Source: Phoenix dactylifera (taxonomy: Eukaryota; Streptophyta; Magnoliopsida; Arecales; Arecaceae). From it: a DNA stretch of 64,000 nt. The notes below the pieces were generated by a model, which searched no databases, was not told the DNA's origin, and worked only from the letters and a program-made list of their open reading frames with translations. Position numbers and translations under genes: made by a program. Below are positions 11,480-23,095 of this stretch, piece after piece; position 1 is the stretch's first letter, and each line of letters starts with the position of its first letter. Location of the stretch: assembly GCF_009389715.1 (NCBI RefSeq), contig NW_024067820.1, positions 186,001 through 250,000 of the forward strand, read 5' to 3'.

Positions 11480-14126
11480 TCAAAGCAATCCACTGGAATA
11501 TGGCACTCCAGTCTGAGGCAACCAGTTATCCCCCAGAATAAAGTTGCTCACCGTGAAATTGCTCGCGTCGGTGCTATTGATCACATGAAGTCCCGGCCAT
11601 GTAACACGATTGCTGGTGTCCGAGCCAGGGCCAGTATTGTTGAACTCCGCGTAGTACAGAGTGCTCAGTGCAAAGTCTCCATCCCATGGCATCCAACCCC
11701 GGGGGTCAATTGAGCTATCCATGAATGACTCCATGATCACCGTCCTTGAGTAATTCTTCCATGGCCTACCAAGGTATGTGATCGTCGACCCTCTATCGGC
11801 GGCAAGGTCGGCTGCTGCACGAATGTTGCAGTCCTGGACGGTAGTCCCGGTGTTCTGGTTCGGGTCGGTCCGGCCTTGGGCTGTGATGGTGTTGCTCTGG
11901 CCTTGCATGGGCAGCCTAGAATATATGTTGCAGTTCTGGAACACAACAGCTGCGTTGCCAAATATGTAGTCTACTGTGCCATAGATGTCACATTCTCTGT
12001 AGAATTGCCTCATGGAATGAGTGTAAAGGGTGTCTTGGTAGCCTTCAAAGCTGCAGCTGTAGAAGGTGGAGAGATCGGCGCCGTTCCGGACGGCGACTGC
12101 TTGGTGTTTGATGGCACCGGCCGTGTTTTGGAAGGTCATGTTTATGGCCACAAATGCTTGTCCAACAACAGCTGCAGCCCACATAAATTAATCAAATAGA
12201 TCAGGTTTCGTATCCCAAGTGGGGACGCCAAGATTAAGGTAAAAGGATTAGAAACTCTTTTTTTTAAAAAAAAAACATGATCTGTCAGATTGATCCTAGT
12301 GTGAAATTTATTAATTATTTTCATTCGAGAAATGATTATTGGCTTAGTCTTTGGAGTGTTTTGACTTGTGATTAGTGCTGAAGTAACTGTGGAGAACATT
12401 TCCTACGTTAAACTAGTCAAAGTGCTGAGTTGCTAACTTTCCACTTCCTACGCTTTTTGCCCTTCAACACATGGCACGTGAAGTTGCGAGGTGGACGTAT
12501 GTCACACGTGGTCGATTTATAGGTCAAGCAAGCGACCTTAATTGGTTTTAGCGATCATGCATGGTTAAGGTAGAAGATAATAATTTTAGTCATATCGAGG
12601 TAAGATGCACAACAATCGAGTTATATGTTACATGGTTTTGTTTAGAGAAATCAAAGTACTTGAATGGGATTTTTTTATGGTAGACTTCTGAACTTTAGAA
12701 TTTTATACCATCATGGACAGCTACCATAGTATCCATCTCGGAGACAGGCAGCTTTTCATCTCATCCACAACGTGCCGTGTATTGCGCTGAAAAATATCAG
12801 AACATATTTTTGAGATAAATGAGAGCCGTCCTTTTCGAGATGGATAATATAGTGGCAAAAATCTAAACCTCAAGAGAATCGGGCCTCTAACAGTACTAGA
12901 TTAAGATGATGTCTCACTGCCACGTTGTTTGACACCTAGTTGTTGATCAAGAATAACGCCTAGTTTGGAGTCAATGTTAAGAGCGAAAAGACTTCAAAAA
13001 TCACCGAAAACCAAGAGCTAAAGCCAAAAATTCACTGTCGAAAGTTTGGACTTCCGGTGACCATTATAGTAAGAACAAACTTACCTAAGGTTGCCGAGTT
13101 GAAGGTCGTCCACCCATCAACAACGCTATGGTTGCCGGTGACCACCGTCTGGTTAATCCCATCTCCGATCATCATCAAATACTTCTTCTTCTTCGAAATC
13201 ACCACGTACTCTTCATAGACTCCAGCATCCACGTATATCAGGTAGTAACCGCTGCTTCCATCCAAGTTATCAGGAGCCGAATCCACGGCGTCACCAATGG
13301 TGGTAAAGTTCCCACTCCCATCCTGGCTTACCACCACAATGTCATTAACCAAGACGGCGTCCGTCGCCTGGAGAAGCCTCCGGCCGGTCCTGCCCTCAAA
13401 GAGCTCTCGGCTGGGGTTCGACATTTTCAACGGTAAGCTCCCGTCCCGGCCGATCTCGACTTCATGGAACAATAAGCTCCTCCCTCGGAGGAGCCGGGAA
13501 TTCGGGACTCTTGAAGGGACGAAGGCATGGTGGAACTTGGTCTTCTTGTTTTTTGGGACCCAAGCCTTGGTGAAGAGAGCTAACGAGACACCGTAGAGCT
13601 TGGTTCCATTGGAGAGGGGAACGGTGAGGCCATTTTTGACGGACCATGCCGAGGCGGTGGCCTGGATGCCATCGAGGCAGGTCTGCTGGTTAGTGAGGAG
13701 GGCTGAGAGGAAAGTTTGAAGCTTGTCAGCCTGAGGGTCGAGCAGGTTATTAGTGGAGTTCAATGTAACACCGGCGGAGGTCAAGAAGTCGATGTTGAGC
13801 TGAGATAAAAGTTGGCAGTCTTCCAGTGCTCGGATGGCGGTCTGGGAGAGGGTGGAGGGGCGAGCGAGATAGCGGTTGATCAAATTTAAATACTTCTGGG
13901 CATTCAAGAGCGATTTGGCGAGGGAGAAGCGGCCATAAGTGTAGAGGTTTTGGACGCCTCGCGGCGGGAGGACCGACTTGCAGAAGTTCGGGTCAGGTGT
14001 GGAGTTGCATGCGGTTGTCGGGGTGACGGGGGCCAATGGTGGGGTGTCGGCGAGGGAGGGAGTGAAGAAGAAGAAGAAGAAGGAGGAGGAGAAGAGGAGA
14101 AGAAGAGCAATGGTGTTGGAATTCAT
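11480..14126 (-). CDS. Type I pectin methylesterase, PME-A (PMEI + pectinesterase)
   Basis: This is a secreted pectinesterase (EC 3.1.1.11) that demethylates homogalacturonan in the wall. Exon 1 is 13085-14126 and exon 2 is 11480-12171. The donor is GTAAGT and the acceptor GCTGCAG, the intron is phase 1 and 913 bp, and the product is 577 residues. The start at 14126 was chosen because a clean signal peptide follows (about residues 1-26, ending PSLA). The ORF could extend upstream, but that adds unlikely sequence over the TATA-like tract. A PMEI pro-domain with cysteines near 40 and 49 covers about 35-210. The RRLL processing motif is near 249-252. The pectinesterase domain carries Q371, Q393, D394, D415 and R483 in GYQDTLY, DYIFG and LGRPW, with the spacing of the carrot enzyme. 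The gene looks intact. PME-B lies upstream in the same direction. Confidence 0.95.
12645..12905. repeat. Imperfect inverted repeat in the PME-A intron (possible MITE)
   Basis: The left arm includes ATTTTATACCATCATGG and ATCCATCTCGGAG. The right arm, read in reverse complement, gives TTTAGATTTTTGCCAC and ATCCATCTCGAAAAGG. The match is imperfect and I could not define ends or a target duplication. It may be an old MITE inside the intron. Confidence 0.35.
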
Positions 14127-14190
14127 GACCTTAGATGGATTGGAGGTTAAAGACTTTTGTTTGGAATGAGGGTGGTAAGGGTCAGGGGAT

Positions 14191-14214
14191 CTTATACATA
14201 TATATATATATAGA
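14191..14214 (-). promoter_or_regulatory. TATA-like tract upstream of PME-A
   Basis: A TATATA tract lies about 65-90 bases before the PME-A start codon on the minus strand. Its position suits a TATA box, but it may be only a short dinucleotide repeat. Confidence 0.4.
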
Positions 14215-15645
14215 TGAAGAGGCTTTGAGAGGTTCCATTGTCCTTCTATCATTTTTTTATTTTATGTTTTCTAATGCAAGTTAGGGTCAAAATGGGTGAC
14301 TTGAGAGATCCAAAGCGCGTGGAAGGAAGACGCTTGTGGAAACGTTGGAGCAACGACAGGGAATACAAAGCTGGCACTAGATTTATTAACAAGTGGGTGA
14401 TGGGCAAAGGACCGGGGGCTGTGCTCTACTGCTCTTGGGATAGCGATGAACCAGGAAGCAAGTCGTGGGGGAAATTTCAAATGTTTGGCAGGCTGGATAT
14501 TTGGAAAGGATTGTCAAAAGGAATGATCTTTATTTTTAGTTGGGGTAGTAAGGCTTAATGCGCGGTAGTGTCTTTAGAATTTGAAGAACCGTAAAAGATG
14601 GGCCAGGTTTGGCAAGTAACATATTTGTTTATTCGATTTGTGGGGGAAGTTGTGGAGTGTCCCAACATATATTTATTTGTTTTGTCCAATGGAGAGGAGG
14701 CATATGTTTGATAGATGGATAGAGTTTGTACCATCTAGAAGTTTGTAGCGGATTTGGGATTAGACCAAATCCGGGAATTGGAGTCAGCTTACATGGCGAA
14801 TTAGCTATGATTTAGAGTGGTGGTTGGGAGTGGCATTAATCTGTTAATGAAAATATCTGCTGAAAAGGCAGCAAAATTATGATAGTTTAGGAGAATTGAA
14901 GGTCTCCTCCATGCTTTCCGCACTCTATTGAGGAAACTAAAGGAGGGGAAAGTTCGCTCCTCTAATTGGACGAGGTTATTTACTGAAAATATGGATGATG
15001 GTTCTTCGAGTATTTGATAAAGTATATTTTAATTTTTTTGTTTTTCTTGTTTTCCTAAAAATAATAAAAATTGTCAAGAAAATAGCTTGGAGAAGGGTCT
15101 TACAATTTCTTCTTTTTTTTTAAATAAAAGGGTCTTATAATTTTCACCATTGAATCAAGGCTATCTTGGATTGTTATTGAATTGTGTGCTTTAATTTAGT
15201 AGATTTTGTTGAAATTCAAGAATTTTGAATGCATAAACTATATACAATGTACTGGAGGTAAAGATATTAATTCTAAGTTTGCAAGCAGATTTTGTTGAAT
15301 CTAGCTCTAAATAGTCACAGCCTTAACTTGAGTGAAATTCCGAGATTCCATCCTCTTGTCAATCTAGCTCGACTTGTGTCAAGTTTGAAAGGTTAGATTT
15401 GATTTTTCCTTACTTCATTTTTATTAGAACGAATCACGGTTCTTCGAGTTCGATTACCTTGGGTCTAATTTTGTGCATGATCCATAATAATCTGTCCATC
15501 CAGCATTCCTTTGGTTGCCTCTCCATTCTAATTGAATGCATGTCACCAATGAACAATTAATTATTTATTTCCACTAGAATATCTAAATTAACGATCATTT
15601 CCAGCCTAATCCAAGTTTATATATTCTAAATCCTGAGAATTAGTA
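14215..15645. other. Upstream intergenic region of PME-A, no gene seen
   Basis: There are short ORFs but none with a recognisable domain or codon pattern. The promoter of PME-A must lie at the left end. Otherwise the sequence is AT-rich spacer. Confidence 0.5.
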
Positions 15646-16150
15646 AGGATGAATTTCGATGAAAGCCTGCCTGCTGGTGGTGGTAGTGCTGGAGTGGCAT
15701 TTGTGATTAGACACCACGGCTCCAGGCTGATTGTTGCGAAGGGATGTCGTTTTTTCGAGGCTTCAGTATTTGGGACGAAGCTCAGGGCAGCATGGAAGGA
15801 GCTCTCCTATACAAGACCTGTGCTAGAGGTTGGTTGTATCATCCTGGAGAGAGACTCAGCCTTATTGATTGAGCGCTTATGGGAAGAGGGTGGGAGGAGG
15901 CAGAGCACCCCCTTCTAGGCGACACACGATGGATGTTGCAGGAGTGTCGTACTATCTAGGTCAGGCATGTTCTTCGGGAGGCAAACCAAGTTGTTGATTG
16001 GGTCGCCTCATATGCTGCTCATCATTTCGGAGAATTCCTCTGGACTCAGCAGTTTTCTGTTTCCTTTGCTTTGTATAGTCTTCTTGCTAATGATGTAGCT
16101 AACTGTGCTCATGCAAGAGCACTATGAGCAACCGATGTACTAAAAAAAAT
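15646..16150 (+). mobile_element. 5'-truncated L1 LINE tail with RNase H domain
   Basis: The reading frame opens with MNFDESLPAGGGSAGVAF and continues with LRAAWKELSYTRPVL and ILERDSALLI, the plant RVT_3-type RNase H found at the C-terminus of many L1 elements. A second frame resumes with HVLREANQVVDWVASYAAHHFG. One frame change and one stop make it dead. It ends in an A-run at 16141-16148, as expected for a 5'-truncated insertion. Confidence 0.75.
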
Positions 16151-17975
16151 AGAAAACTGATGTTATATGGCAGAATGACCACCGACATCATATTAGGATC
16201 GCGACTCATCTTAAATTAAGAAATTAATATCAAACCGAAGCCACTCTCGATGTCAAACCTCACGAGAACATTACATTATAAGTCCACTATAGATAGAAAG
16301 CAACTAAAAATTGTTTGTTCGTATGCTTGACTTTGACATAAGTGCACAAAAACAGATTGTCCATTGTTGTCATCTCTAGGCTTAGTAACTAATGGCAGGC
16401 ACAGAAACGCGGTTTCTCTATTAATTGATCCAACTGGTAGGAAGAAACTAGGAAGACGTGCATGTGATAATATTTCATGGAGATAATTCCCTCTCTCTCT
16501 CTCTCTCTCCCCCTCTCTCCCTCTCCGAGGTTTTACTTGCATGTTTTCCGACATGCTTTGGTCGCGAGGTGGGAGGGGCTTCTTTTATTCTTCCTTCCTC
16601 AATATTAAAAGAAAGAGCTTTAGCCAAAAAAGGGCTTTAGCCGTGAGAGTAGGGAGGACATGGAACCCGGCCGGTGCAAGTCTTTCCAAACCAGACAACA
16701 AATCATTCCTTCTCCGGGTCCCTCCCAAATAATGAGGTTAGGCCATTAGGACTCGGTAGTTTTATGCATCAGATTCGAAGGATTTGGAATGGAGACTAAT
16801 GGAGTCAAAACGGAGAAGAAAAGAAGTGCAGCTGGTATTGGAAATCATTGGAGGCTGAACGCGGTTGGTGGTGTTGACGGTGCTCGTCAGCAAGTTGGTT
16901 GTTGGTGTTTTAATGCGAACTCAAGCGATGGCAGCTACAGCCTACACGAGTCGAGCCCGCTGTCAGAATTTGACCAGGACTGCGTGATCCATTTGCCTAA
17001 CCTTGGAATGGAGGCGAAGACGACTTTCTGACCGGGTAGGCTAAATCATTTTAAGCTCTTGACACGATAATTTCCTGCAGCAATCTGATTCTCAAACAAA
17101 AAAAAAATCATGCAGCGATTTTCTTTTTTTTTTTTATGTATAAACAACTTTCATGTCGTAGGTTTTTTTTTGTAATATGCCATTTCCTGATATGATATTA
17201 GTAGATTGGAGCATCAACATTCCAGACATTGTTTAATAGGAAAGATGAGCTTAAGTTTTTGAGAAATACTCTATAGAGCCAGCATAGCGACATGTTATGT
17301 ATGGTACGTAAACCTATCTTATTTGATAGCCGTCCATCCCTTGATGGTGATTTTGAAGCATGGCACGCATACCCCAAAGGATCCATGCTTGGATATCAAA
17401 ACTGGAATTAGTAGGATGATTTGATTGATTGTGAAAGTTGCCGGCCTAGTGAACCCTAATTCCACCAAACAGATGAATCAAATCTTCCACCGGGCATGGT
17501 CAAACCACATCACTTATCTAACTTCTCCAGGCTAGACCTCAGGCTGTAGGCCAGGCCGCCTCCGAGCCCGAATCTGGACTTCATATTTGGGCCTGGTCTA
17601 GGCTCGGGCTGGACCTTGGCCAGGCTACATGTCTACACAAGCCTGGGCCTAGCCTATATAGCCTGACCCAAACTCGGCCTGGCCCCACTTCAAGCCTTAC
17701 ATGGGAAGTAGAAGAGAGGGGAATAGATCTCTATCCATGTTTAGTTAGCGGGATCAGGTTGTAGCACCTGACTAGGACCATGTTTGCCGAGCTATGGTAC
17801 TGCACGGTACATACAGAAATTGCAGTTCGGATTGGGTCCGTGGGTAGGATATTAGCCATATAGCCCCCCGGAATATGTGCTTGTTCGCATGAAAATTAAC
17901 ACATAACTTGGGGTGGTTTATGTATGATGAGTGTTAGATGAGCCTTTGAAAGAAGTCATTCACATTTGGCTGACT
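16151..17975. other. Intergenic region, simple repeats only
   Basis: There is a CT-rich run at about 16490-16525. GGCCTGG/AGGCTCGGGC motifs at 17519-17690 resemble the subterminal motifs of hAT elements but have no definable ends. I see no convincing gene. The ORF at 16789-17031 has no family resemblance I know. Confidence 0.45.
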
Positions 17976-17980
17976 ATATA

Positions 17981-18241
17981 TGTTGTGGGAATAAATTATC
18001 TTGGACTTAATCCCACATCGACTGAATAGCGAAAAGGTCTGTGCCTTAAATGGACGGCTTGATTACCCTTCCCTCAGGAGACGCTTTTTAAAGGGCAAAA
18101 CCGTTAGGGGAGTAAGCTGCCCACGACACGCGTCGCGCGATATGTACGCACTTCCCCAAAGCGGACAATACCTTCTGTGGGGATGCAGTCTTCTTTTCCT
18201 GTTCCAATTCGGTGGGGGCTAAGGTCCCCCCGACCTCAACA
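17981..18241. mobile_element. Small solo LTR (TRIM-like, 261 bp)
   Basis: The element starts TGTTGTGGGAATAAA and ends CCGACCTCAACA. It is flanked by an exact 5-bp duplication, ATATA, at 17976-17980 and 18242-18246. Size, TG...CA ends and target duplication fit a solo LTR of a terminal-repeat retrotransposon in miniature. The internal region was presumably lost by LTR recombination. The flank is itself TA-rich, which slightly weakens the duplication. This is a fossil with no coding capacity. Confidence 0.72.
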
Positions 18242-18430
18242 ATATATAACCTTTAAGCACAAACAATGGTTGGAACCTTTAAAATTTCTAATAAGGTATA
18301 GGACCCAGGAGTGACATGGCCATTTTTGATACAAACCAAACCCTGCCAAAATGAGGGATATAAACTACAACATCTTCAAACAATCAGAAACACATGCTTC
18401 ATAGATGGGAGAAAAAAGAAACATAAATAT

Positions 18431-20959
18431 CTACCTGATTAAATCAGCTGTGAAAGTCACACCAGTTGCCGGCACCCATGACAATCCGTCGATGAACCGC
18501 CGCACCGTAAAGAAGCTGGCCAGCGACGCGTCACGTATGACATGATAACCAGGCCACCGGACTCGCCCACTAAGAGCAGCACCTGGCCCATAGTTCATAT
18601 ACTCCCCGTACCAGAGAGTGTTCAGTCCAAAATTCCCGGCCCACTCCAACCAGCCTGCCGGCTGCACCTGTGAGCTCAGGAATGACTGCATGAACACAGT
18701 CCTCGAGTATGGCTTCCATGGTCGGCCGAGGTACGTGGGGTACGTAGCATGTACGAAGCTGTTGTGGATCGAGAAGCCCGTTTTCTGGTTCGGATCCTTT
18801 CGGCCTTGGGCGGTGATGGTGATCTTCTGGTAGGGCAATGGCTTTCTGGTGTAGATGTTGCAATGCTGAAGCACAACAAGGCCATTGCCAAATATGAAGT
18901 CAATAGTGCCATAGATGTTGCAGTCGCGGTAGAATTGGCGGAGGGAGTGGGCATAGAGAGTGTCCTGGTAGCCCTCGATGCTGCATCGGAAGAAGGCCGA
19001 GCGGTCCGAGCCAACCCGGAGGGCGACTGCTTGGTGGTTCTGCGGCCCGGCGGTGTTGCGGAAGGTTATGTCCCTTGCAACAAACCCCTGGCCGGAGACA
19101 GCTGCACAGATTCATAAATTATAGCCGTTAGCCTGCAAAAGATATCTTGGTTCCACTAAAGTTGGCGGATTTGACAAATTGGGATCGGTGGGCTCCCTGA
19201 TTAATGGGTTGGGTTTTCATACCGAAGAGGCATTACCAATAGGGCCCATCGAACCCGCTGAAAGAGATTATGAGGAAAAGAAAAGGTGAAGACAGAATAA
19301 AAAATTATACAGCAGGGGATGGCATAACAAAATAGGTACTATTTGTAACAGAGGTTATGTCGTTTGTTTGTTTTTTTTTTTCAATATCCTATTCATTCTG
19401 TAAAACTTTGGAAAATATTGGATGGGAGTATGGGACCAAGAATGAATACGGAGAAATTCATTACTGCGAGCTGAGCATATGCGTAAGCATTCTTTTTTTT
19501 ATTTGTTATCAAATTTTGAGGCCTAAAACTGATTTTTAGCGGTTAAACCATATTGAAAACCGGCTGATAAAATCCATGCATATGGAATGGACTGCATGGA
19601 GAACAGAATTGCATCAAAAAAATATAACATGTTTTTCTACATCCATGATTTTCTTTCGCATGCAACTATATATGCATATAAAGATGAAAAAAATAGCAAG
19701 GCGTATTAAACGGAAGCATAAAATGATGTTGGCAGCCACCCTCGGATATGGAAATAAAATCAGATCTACATTCCAACTTGCTTTGACTGAACCAATTGAT
19801 GGGGTTGAGTCATTTAGCAGGTCTTATAATTTGGTGGACATCTTGGTTGATCCAAGGAAGCCCAACCATTTGCACCGCAATCCCAAATTAATTAGCTTAA
19901 GCCCACATTATTCCAATACCTCAATCACAAGCAAAGTAGGTTTATTTTATATTACTAAGGACAAACTTTTGTCAATCTAAAGAAGAATGGAACGAGCCAC
20001 TCACCGAAGGTAGCAGTCCTGAAAGTAGTCCACCCTTGCATGAAATTCCTACCTCCTGTGATCACCGTCTGGCCCATTCCATCCCCAACGAGCATTATAT
20101 TGGTCTTCTTCTTCTTCAATTCCACGTTCTCTTTATACTCCCCCTTCTTCACATAAATAACGTACCTCTTCGGACTCTGGCTTGGTGCTTGGTTTACTGC
20201 CTCGTTGATTGATCGGAACCTACCGCTGCCATCCAAGGCCACCACTGCATCCACATGCATCGTCTTTGGATCTGCACGCGTTAGCTCTTCTCCAATTTCG
20301 ATCCATGGCGGCAATTCTAGATTCTGACTACTGTCACTAATATTTTTAATTGGTACATGGGGTATTATACTACGCATTCTCTTGTGCATCATGAGCAGAT
20401 TGCTAAGAAGCTGTGACACTTCTGTCAAGCTCCCCTTGATGTAATGCTTGAGCCGACCATCAGTGCCCTCAAAGCCCTCCAAGCACGTATCCTGGTTGCC
20501 AAGCGCGGCGCTAAGCCATGCACGTAGATTCTCTTCATGATTCATGCTGCTGGTCTCTGACTCAATCCAACTCATTTCAGCCAAGGACCAGCCAAGTTCA
20601 TCTACTGAGTAGCCGAGAAGCTCCACGCAGTCATGGATCGCCATCTCCTCGCGAAGGCTCTCAGAGAACGCAGCGAGCCCCATTGTGGTGTCAATTGCTC
20701 GTACCACCTCATCGATCGTTCCCTTGAGCGCGCCGTGGAGGATCGAGAAGGGACCAGTACCGAGCCCCGCCCGATGGCATTCGGCGTGGATGCGCGAGGT
20801 GCAAGCCTCATGGCTTGTGGTGTTGAAGCAAGCTTGGTGTACCAAGGATTCTTCGAAGGCATCTGCTGCTGCTTGAGGGAAAGAGGTATGGTTTGAGAGT
20901 GCATCAAGGGCGGGAAGGAAGAGGAGGAGGAGAAGGACAATGCTATTCGCCAATGCCAT
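18431..20959 (-). CDS. Type I pectin methylesterase, PME-B (PMEI + pectinesterase)
   Basis: This is a secreted pectinesterase acting on cell-wall homogalacturonan. Exon 1 is 20005-20959 and exon 2 is 18431-19101. The donor is GTGAGT and the acceptor TGTGCAG, the intron is phase 1 and 903 bp, and the product is 541 residues. The N-terminus MALANSIVLLLLLFLPALDA is a signal peptide. A PMEI pro-domain follows (about 35-185, with HDCVELLGYSVDEL and QDTCLEGF). The catalytic domain has Q342, Q364, D365, D386 and R445 in NHQAVAL, GYQDTLY, DFIFG and LGRPW. Unlike PME-A and PME-C, no RRLL/RKLL subtilase site is visible between the two domains; that linker reads PPWIEIGEELTRADP. The spacing from D386 to R445 is nine residues shorter than in PME-A and PME-C. 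Exon 2 is open throughout, although it has no ATG of its own in its first half. Confidence 0.94.
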
Positions 20960-20995
20960 TGGAAAAATAAGATATTGAAACTATAATAGCCAGCG

Positions 20996-21005
20996 CTCTT
21001 TTATA
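20996..21005 (-). promoter_or_regulatory. TATA box of PME-B
   Basis: The minus strand reads CTATAAAAG about 40 bases before the start codon, a good plant TATA consensus. It implies a short 5' UTR. Confidence 0.6.
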
Positions 21006-22374
21006 GAGGTTCCTTTTTCTGTTCCTCAGGAGGGTATAGTTTGCATTGGAAGAAAGGTGTCTTTTTCCCTTTATACTTTTCTTTCTGCTCGCTCTATATT
21101 AATGCCAACTTATTCTGCGAGGCCTAGGTTTTGTGGCTTTGATCCACCACAGGATGCCACAGACTTTAGGATGTAATCCTTTTGAGCCTTCAGATATCAT
21201 AAGGCATGACATCTAAAATCCTTTTGTGTTGGTGTGTTATTCCTTATTTTGCTTCAGATGGTTAATTTAGGGATTCTCTCACTGTAACATACGCAGACAT
21301 CTTTAGGCCATAAGCCTATTGGATTAGCAAAAGTGCTTTAGTGTTGGTTAATTTTTTCATGATGCTAGATGTAAAAATATATATAGTTTGAGAAAAGACA
21401 TCTGGTGCAGCTTTATCTCCGTCGAAAAATATAAATTTCCACCTATATTATGCGTTCAAAAGCAAAACCAAAGGAAATCGTTTCGATTACGCACTTCTAT
21501 TCCACTTATATTATGGAAAGTGTCGACCATTCTTTACAATCGTAATGACCTTAATAAGTTTTCGCCAAACTATTACTGGTGGGCTCCAAGGTGCCGCCAT
21601 GGGCTTAACGAACAAATTCCCGTTAGAGGGCATATCATGATGGTTAAGCTATCTTAAGTCAGATCAAATGAAGACGTCATTACGACTAATGACTGTTGGA
21701 GAGTCAAATGGGTTCTCAGATTAGGGAAGTAAGATGAGAGAATAAAGAGAGTAAGATGAGATTAGGCCTAATGAGAAATAAAGAGAAGTAAGATGAGAGA
21801 ATAACATTAAGCCGGGGCCTCATGATGGACATTCCTTGCGTCCAGGGAAGGGCTGAAGCATGCTTCACGTACGTCTTATTTTATTCTTTCCGCGGAGTCA
21901 TATGGCGTTATGCAAAGCACGTGATAGCACTCTCTAGATTGACAAAGTTTGCTACATTTGATAGATCTTAATGTTTTTAGAGTATATTTCGAAAAATCAT
22001 AGATATCCACAGAAAAATTCTTATAAGCTACATTATCGCTAAAACTAGCCAATATTAGTGAAGCAATATCCTGAAGAAAAAAAAATTCTATTCCTATTGT
22101 TATTATATTGAAGGAAAATATTTTGTGCATCTCCTAAGGATCCGGATATTTGCAAGATGCCAGTGGTAAAATGCGCAGCAAAGCCCTTCATGAACCACTT
22201 ACCCTAGAGCATGGTGCACAAATCTGGTCCGGCGCTCATTTGAGGTAGACTAAGGGTAATTTTATATTTATCTAACTACTACGATGGTCATGTATAAAAT
22301 ATTTGCAAATTAGGTAAGGTAAAAAAAAAAAAAAACCCTTCTTTGCGTGCGAGACCATCAACCCCTATAATAAA
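21006..22374. other. Intergenic region upstream of PME-B
   Basis: No gene is recognised. A short internal duplication around AAGTAAGATGAGAGAATAA occurs at about 21727-21805. Upstream control sequences of PME-B should lie near the left end. Confidence 0.45.
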
Positions 22375-23095
22375 AGATACTACAGGAAAAACAATCTATC
22401 CCGGTGCTTTTTAGGACCTTTAGCGACACTTATAAGCGTCGGCTAAAACCCCACTGACGCAAAGCGAAGCGTCGCCAAAACGTTGGCGATACCGGAGTGG
22501 CAAAACTTTTTGCCGATGCAGGACGAAGCATCGGCAAAAACCGAGATTTGCCGACGCTTATAAAGTGTCGCGATAACCCAACAGACAAATTCGTCATGGA
22601 TTTGCTCCTGGGTTATCCACATTTGCCGAAGCGTTTGAAGCGTCGGCATAAGCGTGCCGGGGTGTGCCACGACGTCTTCTACCGACGCTTAAAAGCGTCG
22701 GGAATTGTTTTTTTTAAAAAAGCCCAAATTCATATTATAAAACATACATTATAACAGTATAAACCTGTATTACATTGATACATTGACACAAATACTCAGA
22801 TCATTCGAAATATAAATATTGTCATATCTGATTAAAAATTTGCTTAATAAGTTGATCATTACAATGTACTCTGAAAAATAAGAAACATATACATATCAAA
22901 CTCATAAAAACTAGTCTAGATGGCATCAGGGACGAGATTCAGCTCCATCATCATCATCTCTACGAGCATTTGAAGTATCAGGAATCTATCAAAAAAAAAA
23001 AAAAGAGAAACATTAGAAGTTAGGAATAATGTGATACATTAACTCATATATCATAATTGATAATATGTAAAGTATTCAAATATATATAGTTATTT

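Noticed and set aside
11737-14169. Plus-strand ORFs over PME-A, such as 11876-12199 and 13297-13596
   Set aside because: They are antisense shadows of the conserved PME exons. The same holds for 18749-19117, 20518-20896, 31910-32427 and 38239-38606.
14124-14252. Longer PME-A start at 14252
   Set aside because: The added residues cover the TATA-like tract and would bury the signal peptide.
17519-17705. Another hAT element with GGCCTGG motifs
   Set aside because: No termini or 8-bp duplication could be identified, so it is mentioned only as a spacer property.
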